Source of the DNA: Guillardia theta CCMP2712
Lineage: Eukaryota > Cryptophyceae > Pyrenomonadales > Geminigeraceae
Assembly (NCBI RefSeq): GCF_000315625.1
Contig: NW_005434434.1
Coordinates: 4,945-52,316, forward strand
Length of the DNA: 47,372 nucleotides
Reading direction: 5' to 3'
The notes beneath the pieces were generated by a model. That model saw nothing but the letters and a program-made list of their open reading frames with translations, searched no databases and was not told the DNA's origin. This document shows, piece by piece, positions 23,904 to 35,248 of the stretch. The stretch's first letter is position 1; every line of letters starts with the position of its first letter. The position numbers and the translations under genes were made by a program.

Positions 23904-26699
23904 ATGCAACCCCGCAGGAAACGAGGTAGAACGGATCTGTCGAGAGAGCATTTGTACCCAGGGCACGCAGACGATGGAGGACCTGCCGTGATAACGATCT
24001 CGGACGATGACGAGGAAGTAGTTGACAAGGAAAAGGAAGCTCTGATACAGGAGCTAAATCAGACCAGAGAGGCCATGAAAACTGAAATGCAGAAAGCCAA
24101 AGATCTTGATTCCAAGTGCACCAAACTTCAAGAGCAGCTGGTTCAAAATAGAAAGAGACCTGAACAAGACCTCCGAGGAAATCATCAAGACATGGAAAAA
24201 CAAACTAGATTGCTGCAGGCAAAGCTTCGTGAAAACGAAAGACTCAAGACTGAGGTCGAAAACATGAGAACAGAACTTGGCGAAACACAGAGACAGATTT
24301 TCGACGAGCAGAAGCAGCGCAAAGCCGCTGAGGAAGCCCGCGTGGCTGCTGAGAGCAAATGCTCGGAGGTGATGAAGAACAGCAAAAGCCTCGAGGCCAG
24401 TCTTGGGCAAGAGCGGAAGAGACGCGAGGAGCTGGAGGCTCGAGCTGCATCCCAGCAGGAAGAAATGGATGTCCTTCGCGAGCAGGTTCAGGAGGAGCAG
24501 ACGAAGCGGAAAGGCACAAACTCGAAGTTACAGAAATTGAAGAAGCAGCACCAAGAAGAGGTCGAGGCGAAAGAGGGTCTTGAGGCCAGTCTTGGGCAAG
24601 AGCGGAAGAAACGCGAGGAGCTGGAGGCCCGAGCTGCATCCCAGCAGAAAAGCTTGCATGATCTACACGGGCAGATTGACAAGGAGCAGAAGCAGCGCAA
24701 AGCCGCTGAGGAAGCCCGCGTGGCTGCTGAGAGCAAATGCTCGGAGGTGATGAAGAACAGCAAAAGCCTCGAGGCCAGTCTTGGGCAAGAGCGGAAGAGA
24801 CGCGAGGAGCTGGAGGCCCGAGCTGCATCCCAGCAGGAAGAAATGGATGTCCTTCGCGAGCAGGTTCAGGAGGAGCAGACGAAGCGGAAAGGCACAAACT
24901 CGAAGTTACAGAAATTGAAGAAGCAGCACCAAGAAGAGGTCGAGGCGAAAGAGGGTCTTGAGGCCAGTCTTGGGCAAGAGCGGAAGAAACGCGAGGAGCT
25001 GGAGGCCCGAGCTGCATCCCAGCAGAAAAGCTTGCATGATCTACACGGGCAGATTGACAAGGAGCAGAAGCAGCGCAAAGCCGCTGAGGAAGCCCGCGTG
25101 GCTGCTGAGAGCAAATGCTCGGAGGTGATGAAGAACAGCAAAAGCCTCGAGGCCAGTCTTGGGCAAGAGCGGAAGAGACGCGAGGAGCTGGAGGCTCGAG
25201 CTGCATCCCAGGAGGTGAGCTTCCAACAACAGCTGGGAAAGGTACAGACTGAACTCCAAACTACGCTCAAAAGTCATCAGGAGATAGATGAAATGATGAA
25301 GGGACTGCAGAAAAGACTTGTAGCGGAGCAAGCAGAGGTCGAGAGCCTCCAGGCTTCAGATCGAACCAATGTTCAAAAGATTGAAGAGCTGCGCAAAAGT
25401 CTTGCGTCGGAAAAGCAGCTGCAGGCTGATGCCCAGCAAGCACGGAAATCAGCGGAAATGAACTTCAGTACTCTCCAGGCTGACATGCAAAATGCAAAAC
25501 ACCAGCATCAAGCAGAGGTCCAAGCCAAGCAACAAGAGCTCGACCAGCTGCGTGAAGAACTGAACAGCTTGAAAGAAAGCCTGTCAGATGTAAAGAAGGA
25601 CACGCAACGATGCAGTCCCCAACCAGTCATCACCAGTCACACCTCTGACCCCCGACTGTTGACCCACCAGGCAGCTGCGCGAGATCCTGCGAGCTGCATC
25701 TTCAATGAGCTGTACGCGAGCTTCAAGGGCAAGCCAGGCAAACACTCGGACCCTCACTACCGCAATCAGCTGCCGTATGATGACGCCTTCGAGATCAAAG
25801 ACAGCTTGTTTGCACTCTGTGACGGAGTAGGAGAGGGAGGCTTTTGGTCTGGGATCCTCGCGAGGGAGCTTGCGCGAGAGATGACAAGGACTACCGACAT
25901 GGACGCCAATCTCTTCGAAAAACTTTATTACTGCATCGACAAGATCCACAAATCTCATATCTTGTCCGGTCAACATGTCAAAAAGCGACCGTCGTCCACC
26001 ATGGTAGCGCTCAAGATCAAGCCGGGGAAATGCAACGACGAGATCAAGATCGATGCTCTCGAGCTGGGCGACAGCCAGTGGGCGCTGCTGACCGTCATTG
26101 CTTCTGAACGCAGGTAAGAGAGAGAGTTTGTGTGGGCTGGAGACTTGACAGCAAGCCGTCGGTCACTGACCTGCCTGTACAGGGTTCGCTGCAACTACCT
26201 GTCGCCCCCTCACTTCCATTCTCCGCGGGACCACGGCGAGAGACCTCCGTACCAGGCGGGGATGGACCAAGGGCACATGCGGCAGTACAGAGACAGGAAG
26301 AACGAGATCTTGCAGCGGAGGTATGCGCGATCAGGCGACATCGTCGTGGCAGGAAGCGATGGCTTCTGGGAGAACCTGGGCTCAGATGACAGAGGAAGGA
26401 GTCGAGCCCTGGAGGAGATATCGAATGAGTTACTCAAGAATTGGAATATTGCGAAAGTGGAGGAGGCATTCTGGCATTGTGGCTTCGTCCAACAGCTTGG
26501 AAGAAGATTGCAGGAGAGGACGTGGAAGAGCATGCATGGCTCGAGCGGAAAGAAGGACGATCTGACTCTGGTCGTGTCTCGCATGTCTCGAGTGCAGCAA
26601 ATGAGAGGTGTCGACGTCCGCATGGAGGGTCTTGTCAATCTTGACAGGGTGAAACAAGGGCATGATTTGTTTCAAACGGCACAAGTCCCTTCAAAATAG
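23904..26699 (+). CDS. coiled-coil / PPM (PP2C, PTC7-like) phosphatase fusion
   Basis: Two exons (23904-26113, 26183-26699) encode 908 residues. Residues 40 to 580 are a near-continuous heptad coiled coil rich in Glu, Lys, Gln and Arg. Within it, 126-residue units (18 heptads) repeat almost exactly at residues 134-260 and 260-386, with a partial third unit. Residues 600-890 are a PPM-type phosphatase: ALCDGVGEGGFWSG (metal-binding Asp), PSSTMVALKI, ALELGDSQWALL, GDIVVAGSDGFWENL (second Asp) and GKKDDLTLVVSRM (third Asp). All three metal aspartates are present, so activity is plausible. The family dephosphorylates Ser/Thr with Mn2+ or Mg2+. The short spacing of motifs and the GVGEGG form resemble PTC7-like members. 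There is no targeting peptide at the start (MQPRRKRGR is basic, possibly nuclear). The coiled coil presumably drives dimerisation or anchoring. Confidence 0.8.
24306..25210 (+). repeat. 378-bp coding tandem repeat (2.4 copies)
   Basis: Copies start at gagcagaagcagcgc (24306, 24684, 25062), exactly 378 bp apart. They are nearly identical at DNA level, including synonymous sites, so the expansion is recent or homogenised. Unit length equals 18 heptads, so the coiled-coil register is kept. Confidence 0.95.
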
Positions 26700-27050
26700 G
26701 ACCTAGAGACTGAAACCTTCATGAACTTTGTGGACAGTGCATTTGCCGTGAACAGTCCGGATGCAATTTAGGTGAACTTGCACAAGTTCCGAGTCGCCAG
26801 GAGTCCGGGTCTGACAGCATTGGATGATATAGATGGCAGGCGGCCCCCGCATTCTGATCTCTGCTGGTGCGGACTATTCTCTGACTTCATGGTTTCAAGG
26901 CTGCTGAACTTCACTAGCTGGGGTACATGATATATGAACATAACAACTTGCGATTGAACAACTTGAAATTCTACAAACATGCAACGAAGATGTCATAAGT
27001 TCCAGAAATTCTGCATACTCACAGTCAGCGAGGCTTGAAGAGTGCAGAGA
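26700..27050. other. convergent spacer
   Basis: 350 bp between the 3' ends of the phosphatase (+) and Hsp70-like (-) genes. Nothing else supported. Confidence 0.5.
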
Positions 27051-29400
27051 CTAAAGAGAGCCTGGCACCTTGAGCTGCTTCATAGTCAGGGGCGACTCCG
27101 TGAGCTCTCGAAAGCGATTCCTCTCCCTCTTTGACTCTGGGCTGCTCCTCGGCTGTAGACAAGGGATGTCAGCGGTGGCTTGCTGCTTGCCCGTAGCCTC
27201 TCACCCCTTCCCCCGGCAGAGCGCCGACTTCACAATTATCTGCAAAGACTTTGAGGAAACACAAGGAGGATGGAGAGGGAGGATGGAGGGGAGGGCGGGG
27301 GGCTGGAATTCGTTCACCTCGAGGAGACGATAGTTGCTTCCCAGGCTCTGCTTCATCATACATGGCCGTGGTTGACAGTTTCTGAGTCTTGAGGATCTCA
27401 ACAAGCGCTTGTCTTTCTTCCTTCAAGGTTCTTATGTCTGCCTCGGCTCGGCTCAGCGCCCTCTCCCTCCTCCCAAGCTGCTTCTCAGCTGCTTCAGCTC
27501 GTTGGTGCAGGGCTGCCATGTGCATCTCGACGTCTTCAGCAGCAGCTGGCAGCCTCTGAGCTCGCAGAGCAACCACTTCCTCCTCCAACTTGCGCATGCG
27601 GGCTTCCGCTTCAACCCTCCCTCGTTCTGCTGCTTCTGCTCGCGCTTCGGCCTCCATCCTCCCCTTGATCGCCGCGTCCTTGCTCTGGACGCACGACGCC
27701 ACCTCCTGCTCGAGAGCCTCACATCGTTTCTGCCATTGCCCGATGCTCGCCTCCGCTGCCACAAGTTTCTGAGCCCACCAAGGCCATCAGACAATCGTCG
27801 GAAGAGGAGATTAGTCACCTGAATGAGGGAAGCCACGTTGCCGCCGATGCTCCCGGAGTTGGTCAGGCTCCGCTCCGCTGGCAGATGGTAACTGCTAGAT
27901 GCATGCTGCGAGCTCCTCCAGTGCTCCTCGTCAGCAGCATGGAACCGCTGCTGCAGCTCCGCGTAAGGGCGGTGAGGGTCGAAAGGGAACCGGACGACTC
28001 GAGCATCGTGATCTAGAGCGCAGACTGTCGCCGCGCCCATCGCCACCGCCCTGTCAATGTCGAGGGTCTTCTTAACAGAGCAGTCCTTGAAGTTGTTTGC
28101 GATGTTGTGCACAATTTCTTGAATCCGGGGGATCCTTGTCAGGCCCCCCAGCAACACAATCTCATCAGGTCCATGCCCCCCCCCAGCCCCCATGATCTCT
28201 TGCTCAAGGTCGACCACAGCATCGAAGACGTAGGAGCACTCCCGCTCGAAGTCTTCAAGGGTGAGCATGAGAGCAAGATCCTTCCCGTCCACGGCGCTGT
28301 CAACCTCTATCATGGCCTGTTGAGATCATCCGTTAGCCCTCCCTCCCTCCCCTTGATCCCGCTCACCTCCTCCGCCACAGTCAGGATCTTAACAGCACTC
28401 CTCACTTCCTTGCGGAGCTTGAAGATGGCAGGCTTGCAAGTGACCAGGCTCTCCTGGAATGGCTTGCGCTTCTCACACCTGCACTCGCACTCAGAGCAGA
28501 TCTCGATGCCCACAACTCCCACCACAGAATGATCCTATTGACCAGCTCGTCCCCTCCCACAAACACGTTGGTCCGCGCTGCCCTCTCTACAAGCGTGAAG
28601 CCACGATCCCCCTTAACCACCTCAAAGTGCGAGATCGTCAGCTTGCTCGAGCCGAAATCCACAATCTGAAAGCTCAGGGGGTCGACGACGTTGCTACAGA
28701 CATGCTGGACAGCTGCAGCGAGGTTCTCGTTCATGACCTTGACCTGCACGCCCTTCCCGAGGTATTTCTTCACCGCATCTTCTGCCGCACTCTGTACGAC
28801 TCTCCTCTGAGATGCTGAGAAGCATTCCGGAACGGAGACTCCAAAGTGCCTCCACACCGTCGGCCTCCCGTCGGTTGTCTCAAGAGCCCCACCAGCCTTG
28901 ATGGCGTCCAGGAGGTTTGAGCACACGGCAGACATCAAGTTGGTGATCACTGTCGTGACAGGGATGAAGCCATCGGTTGTCTTGTACATACAACATTCGA
29001 ACTCCACGTCGCCACTGAGCTCATTGACCGCCTTCCTCTCCTTGTCCACTAGCTCCACGTCGAAGTGCCACAAATCCTTCAGCATCGACGCCAACTGCCT
29101 CGCGTTACCGTCCATGCAGTACAGGAGCTTTCTGTGTGCACAGAGTACATCCTTGCACCTCTTCGCCGACCTTGATTCGGCTCGTTGTCCAACCAGAATC
29201 TCCTCACCCAACTCTCCCACTCCCCTCTTCCCGCAGTTCACAGCGATGGAGGAGGAGAGAGTCTTCGATCCTAATAGCTCCAGAGGGAGGGAAACGTTCT
29301 TCTCATGGTCGTATACTGCTACCACACACTTCTCCGACCCCATGTCCACTCCCACGCTCAGCTCCCGCCCCTCCATGCCCTCTCCTCCCGATCCCACCAT
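27051..29400 (-). CDS. divergent Hsp70-family protein with C-terminal coiled coil
   Basis: Six exons (28523-29400, 28367-28478, 27819-28316, 27318-27768, 27205-27248, 27051-27152) total 695 codons. ATG at 29398-29400 gives MVGSGGEG. Hsp70 nucleotide-binding landmarks are present but altered: phosphate-1 loop VGVDMGSEKCVVAVYD, phosphate-2 FQIVDFGSSKLTISHFEV (the usual GGGT is GSSK), VFVGGDELVNRI, the EIVLLGGLTRIPRIQEIV segment and the adenosine segment DIDRAVAMGAA. After about residue 490 there is no beta-sandwich substrate-binding domain. Instead a long coiled coil (WQKRCEALEQEVASC, GRMEAEARAEAAERGRVEAE, RALSRAEADIRTLKEERQAL) and a basic tail follow. It is related to the Hsp110/Hsp70 group. 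ATPase competence is uncertain because of the altered phosphate loops. The function is inferred to be non-canonical. Confidence 0.8.
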
Positions 29401-29980
29401 CTTCCAGCCCCGACCCCAACACGCCTGCAAAATGTAACGGACGTCTAAAACTTGTTTTTAAATGTCCTCGCAGTTTTCAAATTAATCAATCGAAGTTTTA
29501 GAAATATCAAAACATTATTTGAAAATTCTACAAAGCTCCCGTTATTTCACGGTTACAAAGTTGTGGGTCCGCCTCACTGTTAATGTGTTGAGTGAAAATA
29601 CGACCCGCCATGAACTCAAGGGACGGAGCAGTCGCAAGAGGAGGCGGAGAAGGAGGAGGAGGAGGAGGAGGAGGAGATGGTAGAGGAGCGATTCATAAGG
29701 ACGATTATTTGTCATGAGTTCTTGTAGTCGAAGTTCTTGAAGGTACAGGATAGCCGCCTTGAGTACAGAGCGTGTTTGTTGGGTTGTTGCAGGGTAGTCG
29801 GAATTCCGATAGATCGCAAACAGAAGTCATCCATGTGCATGAGCAACCGAATATGATATGGACAAAGGATTCGTGGTTATGAAATGTTCAGAAAGAACAT
29901 ATCCTCTGCCGGCTCAGTCACGATTTCATCTGCCTTTCCAAACCATCAGTTTGTTGAACTAATAACGTGGTCCCAAAAAG
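29401..29980. other. divergent spacer between Hsp70-like gene and cystatin
   Basis: 580 bp, AT-rich near 29455-29545, with a GGA microsatellite at 29640-29680. It presumably holds both promoters. No element is clear. Confidence 0.55.
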
Positions 29981-30436
29981 ATGATGACAGGAGGAGCTGG
30001 AGCGGAGCAGAATGTGACGGCAGAGGAGAAGTCGATTGTGATGTGCATGCTATGCCCTTGATGTGTGTTGACCACGAACCCTGCAGGTAGAGAAAGTCTG
30101 GCCCGAGGTGTTGAAGCAGCGACAGAAGGAGTATGTCTCTTACGAGCCAAAGACGTTCAAAGCGCAGGTGAGGGGGTCTTCATGCCCCTCTCAATTCCTC
30201 CTCATGTGACCTCCTCTAGGTTGTCGCTGGGATGAACTACTTCGTCAAGGTGATGGCCAAGACCGCGAGCGGCGAAGAGTGCTTCGTCCTCAAGATCTAC
30301 AAGGTACGTCGATGAGAAGACAGAAGGCAGGAAGAGTGAGACTAGTGTTCTCCAGCCCCTCCCGCACATGGGAAGCGATCTCCAGTTATCAGGGATCAAG
30401 GAATCTTCTGCATCTGATGCCATCGAGCACTTCTAG
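29981..30436 (+). CDS. stefin-type cystatin (cysteine protease inhibitor)
   Basis: Four short exons (29981-30037, 30087-30167, 30220-30303, 30356-30436) give 100 residues, the usual stefin length. The N-terminus MMTGGAGAEQ has the conserved Gly of stefins. QVVAGMNYFVKV is the first-hairpin QVVAG motif that plugs papain-like active sites. PLPHMGSDLQL matches the second-hairpin region (LPHE/LPH in stefins). There is no signal peptide and no cysteine pairs, so it is cytosolic. Family knowledge: reversible inhibition of papain-family proteases such as cathepsins. Intron sizes are 49 to 52 nt. The motif order and total length make this one of the clearest calls in the window. Confidence 0.9.
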
Positions 30437-30882
30437 TGCTACAAGTATCACATGGGCACTGCGGCAACCCAGTTTCGTTTCAACGGTAACCATCAGGATC
30501 GATGTCCCAAACAAGTCCCTTATCTCAAAGCTGAATGAACTTTGAACCATCTGCTAAATATCTCGTCTGTTTCTTCTCGATGTGCAATGAAAGCGCTACT
30601 CCAATCATTGCGGCACTCATCAGGATCCCGGCCGGGCATAATTTCCCACCGTACTCCCGGAGCCGCTCCTGCGAGCAGTACGGTGCCTGGGCCCACCGGC
30701 CCGGCCGCATGTCCCTGGGCCGGGCCCACTGATGACTCAGTCAGTCCGCTGGCTCAGCGGGCCTGTCCGTCCGATCGGATCATGATCGGAGCCTGGGAGG
30801 GCCGCGGCCGCCCGGCCGCGCGCCCGGCTGATGATGATCCAACTCCAACCTCTGCGGCGCCCGACCTGCACAGCTAGCGGTG
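30437..30882. other. spacer with hyper-GC island
   Basis: From 30640 to 30860 it is rich in ccggcccggccg and gggccgcggccgcccggccg words, immediately upstream of the RABL3 start. This is the probable promoter location, with no defined element. Confidence 0.6.
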
Positions 30883-32296
30883 ATGGCGATGGAGAAAGGT
30901 GGAAGGGAACGACTGCGGCTGCTGGTGATGGGAGACTCGGGTAAGAGCAAGAGGAGGAGGAGGGAGAAAGATACGGGGAGAGGAGGGAGAAGAAGAGAAG
31001 AACAGAGAATGGAGGAGGGAAGGGGGAGGAAGGAGGAAGGAGCCGGGAGGAAGGAGGAAGCGAGGATGAAAGGAGAGGAGCACAGATATTGGAAGGAAAG
31101 AGGGAGGGGAAAGAAGCAGAGGGATGGATAGGGGGTGAGGGGGAGGGGGAGGGGGAGACAACGATAACGATTGAAGGAGCGAGATAAATGTGTGGATGAA
31201 GATGGGAAGATCGGGGAGTTGGTGGACATACACTGGGCTAACCGCCCGCCAGGAGTGGGCAAGACATCGTTGATGCACCTGATCTGCGAAGGGGAGGAAT
31301 TGAGAAGGCCTCGGTCAACAGTGGGATGTACCGTCCACATGAAGGTACGCTCCATGGTGCCTCTGCCTCCCCGCCATGATCCTCTCCTCTCCTCCACAGC
31401 TCCATGAATCGAAGCTGTTGCCGGGGAAGACTGCCTTCGTTGAGTTCTGGGATCTTGGGGGGTCTGCTCGGTTTCAGGTGCAGGAGGAGGAGGAGGAGGA
31501 GGAGTTTTGGGGGGTGGGGGAAGTGACAAGTCGCTTCAGACTAGCAGACAGGTGTTCTACTCTAACGCTGTGGATGGCGTCATTCTTGTCCATGACGTCA
31601 CCAACTCGATATCCCGAAGGTTCGACCCTCACACGTCTACTCTGGTTGACTGGCAACTCGGCAGGAACCTGGAGAAATGGAAGCAGGAATGGACGCAGCA
31701 TGCGTCGGGAGCAGGCGGTGCAGGGAGCTGGGATCGGACGTGGGGAGATGATGTCATGGGGTCACCGGACTTCAAACGGTCGACCATACAGCGAGCACCG
31801 AGCTTGTTCGTTCCAACGCTCACGGTGCTGGTGTGCTGTTTGTTGCCGTCCCTTGTAACATCCTCCTCCGACAGATCGGGAACAAGATCGACCTGCAGGG
31901 TTCCAAGCAGATGATGTCGGAGGAGATGGAGGCTGGAGACTACCAGGAGATCAGCACGTGCGCGAACAGGTTGTGTGTGGCGGTCCAGAAGGCTCTGAGT
32001 GACCGCCATGGCTGCAGGTCATCTGGCACTCAAGACTACGAAAGCCTCGTCCTCCGCATCGACTCGTTCATCGACAAGTACGGCAGCTCCTTGCCCCATC
32101 ACCCGCCCGATGTGACAGGCGTGCAGGGTTCTTGAGGCTAAGGTTCAGAGCGGGTACGCGAGCAAGGGATCGTCGATGGTCAACTCTGGTGAGAGAGGAT
32201 CAGTCAGGGGTCGGTGAAGGAGTTGACGTCGGGGCTGCAGTGAACTCTCCCATGTCACTAGAGTACCGCAAGAGCACTTTCGACAAGGACAAGTAG
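30883..32296 (+). CDS. RABL3: RABL3-like small GTPase
   Basis: Eight exons (30883-30940, 31253-31344, 31400-31477, 31540-31619, 31665-31824, 31875-32077, 32127-32188, 32241-32296) total 263 codons. The P-loop MGDSGVGKTSLMHLICEG is split by the first intron (312 nt, others 43 to 62). Switch I is RSTVGCTVHMK, the RABL3-style VGC in place of the usual TxG context. Switch II is FVEFWDLGGSARF, followed by VFYSNAVDGVILVHDVTN, and the guanine motif IGNKID. These match RABL3, a Rab-related GTPase without C-terminal prenyl cysteines. Here too the C-terminus (MSLEYRKSTFDKDK) has none. In animals RABL3 modulates Ras prenylation; the role here is unknown. The intron 4 donor (GTTCG) is atypical. Confidence 0.82.
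30941..31252 (+). other. long first intron of RABL3, purine-rich
   Basis: 312 nt of GGA/GAA-rich sequence interrupting the P-loop Gly codon. ORFs across it (Arg/Lys/Glu-rich) are artefacts. Confidence 0.75.
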
Positions 32297-32358
32297 CCTT
32301 GCAAGCATAGTGTACTGCACGTCATACACCTAGCTGCTACAGTTCAAACCTCATGGAT

Positions 32359-34497
32359 TTACCGTCTACGGGGCATCGGTCGTCCCCTTCCTCGCATCCT
32401 CCTTCCGCCGCCACCTCTTCCTCCTCCTCCCTGCTCCTCTGCTTGGGGATTCTTGATGGTCTCGTCCACGCTGAGGATGAGACACGCTGCCTCTGTGGCG
32501 GCTCCGATGGCAGACAACTTGACCTGGAGGACAGGTCAGAAGGGTGAGAGCAGCAGCGAGTGAGAGGACCTGGAGGGGCTCCCACACAAACTTCTCGTAG
32601 CAGTCGCAGATGCCGTCGTTGTCCACGTCCACCCCAAACCAACGGCCTTGTTCCCCTGCCGCTACGTGCTTCTGACGGAGACGGTTGAGGATGTCGGTCG
32701 AGTCGAAGCCTGCGTTGTCGGAGAGCTGCCGGGGGATGACCTCGAAGGCCTTGGCGTAGCTGTTGATGACTAGCTGTGCCTTGCCGTAGATCTGCCTCGC
32801 ATGCATCCTCAAGAACTTGGAGAGCTCCATCTCGATCGCTCCTCCTCCCGGAACAATCTTGGAGTTCTTCAGTGCTCTCCTCACGATCATAACCGAGTCG
32901 TGGATAGATCTCTCTGTCTCCGCGATAAATTGCTCCGCACCACCGCGGAGAACGATTGTAGTCGTCTTCCCCTCAGGACAGTCGGAGAAGATGTTGTACC
33001 TCTCATCTCCGATCTGGACCTCCTCGAACTTCCCACAGCTTCCAATGACATCTGGGCTCAGATTGTGAATGGACGTCTGGACTGCACCACCGCAGGCCTT
33101 GACGACTCTGCGCATGTCCTCGTCCGGCACCCTTCCAGCACAGAAGATGTTCCTGTCTGCGAAGTACTGCGTCGCGAGATCCCCGATGGCAAGACGGGAG
33201 AGGACAACCTTGGCTCCACTCTTGACAATCTTGTCCAGCTTCTCATAAATGATATTCCACTCTGCATCCACGATAGATTGATACTGCTCGGGATCAGTCA
33301 GACGAATCTCCGCGTTCTCCTTCTCAGACTTGAGCTCTAGCTCGACATTCAGCATGCAGACTTTGGGGTGGTCAAATATCTTGGGCTGCTGCTCGAATCC
33401 TGCGTATGAGAATGTCTTCTTGAACGCGACACCCTTGACAAGGAAGGAATCCTGCGAAGCTGTTCAGGTTCGACAACACGAGCGCCTAACTCCACCTCGA
33501 GGGTTCCTCCAGGAACCTTCTTGATACCAATCATGTCGAGCGGAAGATCTTCATCCAGAGAAAGCACCGCATCAACCACGATCGGAGCAAAGAAGTCCTT
33601 CTGGTGACTGATCAGTTTGGAGTTGAGGCTCGTGGCTGCACATCGGATCAAGAGATCCCTCTTCTCTCTGCACAGCCAGTCAATGGTCTCCAGTCTGCAT
33701 GCACATGTTCCTCTCACTTCTCATCTTGACGAGAAATGTCAATGGACCACTCCTTGAGCTTCTCGATCGCCTACAAACAAAGTTGCGTGTCAGCGCAGGT
33801 GTTAACCCGTTGAATTCCCAGTTTTGCTTTCACGAAGATAAAGAGAACCGAAGTGAAAGAAGCAAATAGTTTTCACCAGTCTGGACGCTTCTCTGTAGCT
33901 CTTGATGATGATCTGAGGGTGTACTCCCTCCTCCACATACTGCTTTGCCTCCTTCAAGAACTCGTTCGCCAACACAACGACACTGGTGGTTCCATCTCCA
34001 GCCTGAAACATTTCATACTCAGATCCTACGAGCACAAATTTTGTGTAATTTGTATTGCTGTTAGAACAAAGCACAATATGATCGGTCCCAGTGATCACGC
34101 ATGGTAAACGCGTGGTGATACAAGATACGTGCTTCTCAAATACAACAGATGGTGACTGCAACGAAGGGGTTTGAGGTTTGACATCCATGAGCGAGCGAGA
34201 GGCAAGGGGTCAGCAGGGTCAGCATACCTCATTGTCCTGAGACTTTGCGATGTCAACCATAGTCTGGGCAGCTGGATGGATGATATCGAGTGTCTTCACA
34301 ATGGTTGCACCATCGTTGGAAACAACAACTTTGTTGTCAGTGTGGATGAGCTTGTCCATTCCTCGAGGACCGAGAGTTGTTCGGACAATGTCGGCGACAG
34401 CAGCGACAGCATTTATGTTGGAGACCAGCTGAGGTTTCCCCTGCGACGTGTCCGCTCCTTCGCGCAGCAGCACGACCTGCGGCTGCATGCCCATCAT
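32359..34497 (-). CDS. CCT7: chaperonin CCT subunit eta (TCP-1 family)
   Basis: Six exons (34228-34497, 33877-34002, 33718-33770, 33496-33694, 32570-33451, 32359-32523) give 564 residues, close to the family length of about 545. ATG is at 34495-34497 ([14 protein letters not shown]). The eta signature is clear: [52 protein letters not shown] (nucleotide-binding GDGTT), [51 protein letters not shown] and [18 protein letters not shown]. The C-terminus is a Gly/Arg-rich tail ([17 protein letters not shown]), longer than the usual eta tail. The subunit sits in the eight-membered cytosolic ring that folds actin and tubulin with ATP. The gene is convergent with RABL3, with 62 bp between stops. Confidence 0.95.
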
Positions 34498-35248
34498 GTT
34501 TCCTCCTCGCGCGGGAAGCAAACGAATTTGGGGGGGTGGGGGTACTATCTTGGGGGTGGGGATTATTTGAGGGTCAGCAATCTCATTGTTGGGTACTATT
34601 CAAGGGGGTAGTCAGGGCTTCATCTACCCCTGCTTCGAGCCCAGACCCTGCATAAAGAAGAGAGTGGGAGAGTTTACCACGGGTCCTTATAGAGAATGTG
34701 TGAGGCCAGTGGGGTGGGGGTCATCCTTCGATTTTTCCCTCCAAAACTGAATCAGTTAACTCCCTGCCCGTCGATTCCAGAGTGTAGGGGTGGGGTCAGA
34801 AATCAAGGGGTAGGGGTGAAAGATATTGTGGAGAAATAAGGTTTTACACCAGTAGAATGTAGGGTAGGGGTACCTGAAATCAGTGCAGATAGAGGGTAGG
34901 GTAGGATAGACACGGGTGGCTAGTTCCTAGTGTTCATATTTCAAAGTTTCAAAAGTTCGATAACTTAAACTCTTCGTGTCTCGCTCCCAAACTTGATAGT
35001 CACAAAGTTTCCCAACGGTTCACTCAGTAACTCAGACCACTGGGCCAGGACGGCCGGGCGGCCCGCCGGGCGGCCGATCACACTTGAACCGTGAAGCGTG
35101 AACGGCGGCCCCGACTGACGAGCCCGACGACCTGGTCACAACTTTCCAAGATGTGCCTCCTGAGTCCCGGCCCGGGGTTCAGTTTAACTGAACTTTGAGT
35201 AGATTTAAGTCACATGAAAAGTTGCAGTGCCAGCCCCACTGGCGGCGA
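34498..35248. other. spacer with G-rich tracts and hyper-GC island
   Basis: G-rich tracts (gggggtgggggt, tagggtaggggta) at 34520-34930, the reverse complement of the C-rich texture elsewhere, then a hyper-GC patch at 35040-35170. It lies immediately upstream of CCT7. Confidence 0.65.

Noticed and set aside
24244-25206. 320-codon minus-strand ORF with Ala/Ser/Pro repeats
   Set aside because: Antisense of the coiled-coil repeats. No domain, and the sense frame is continuous with a phosphatase.
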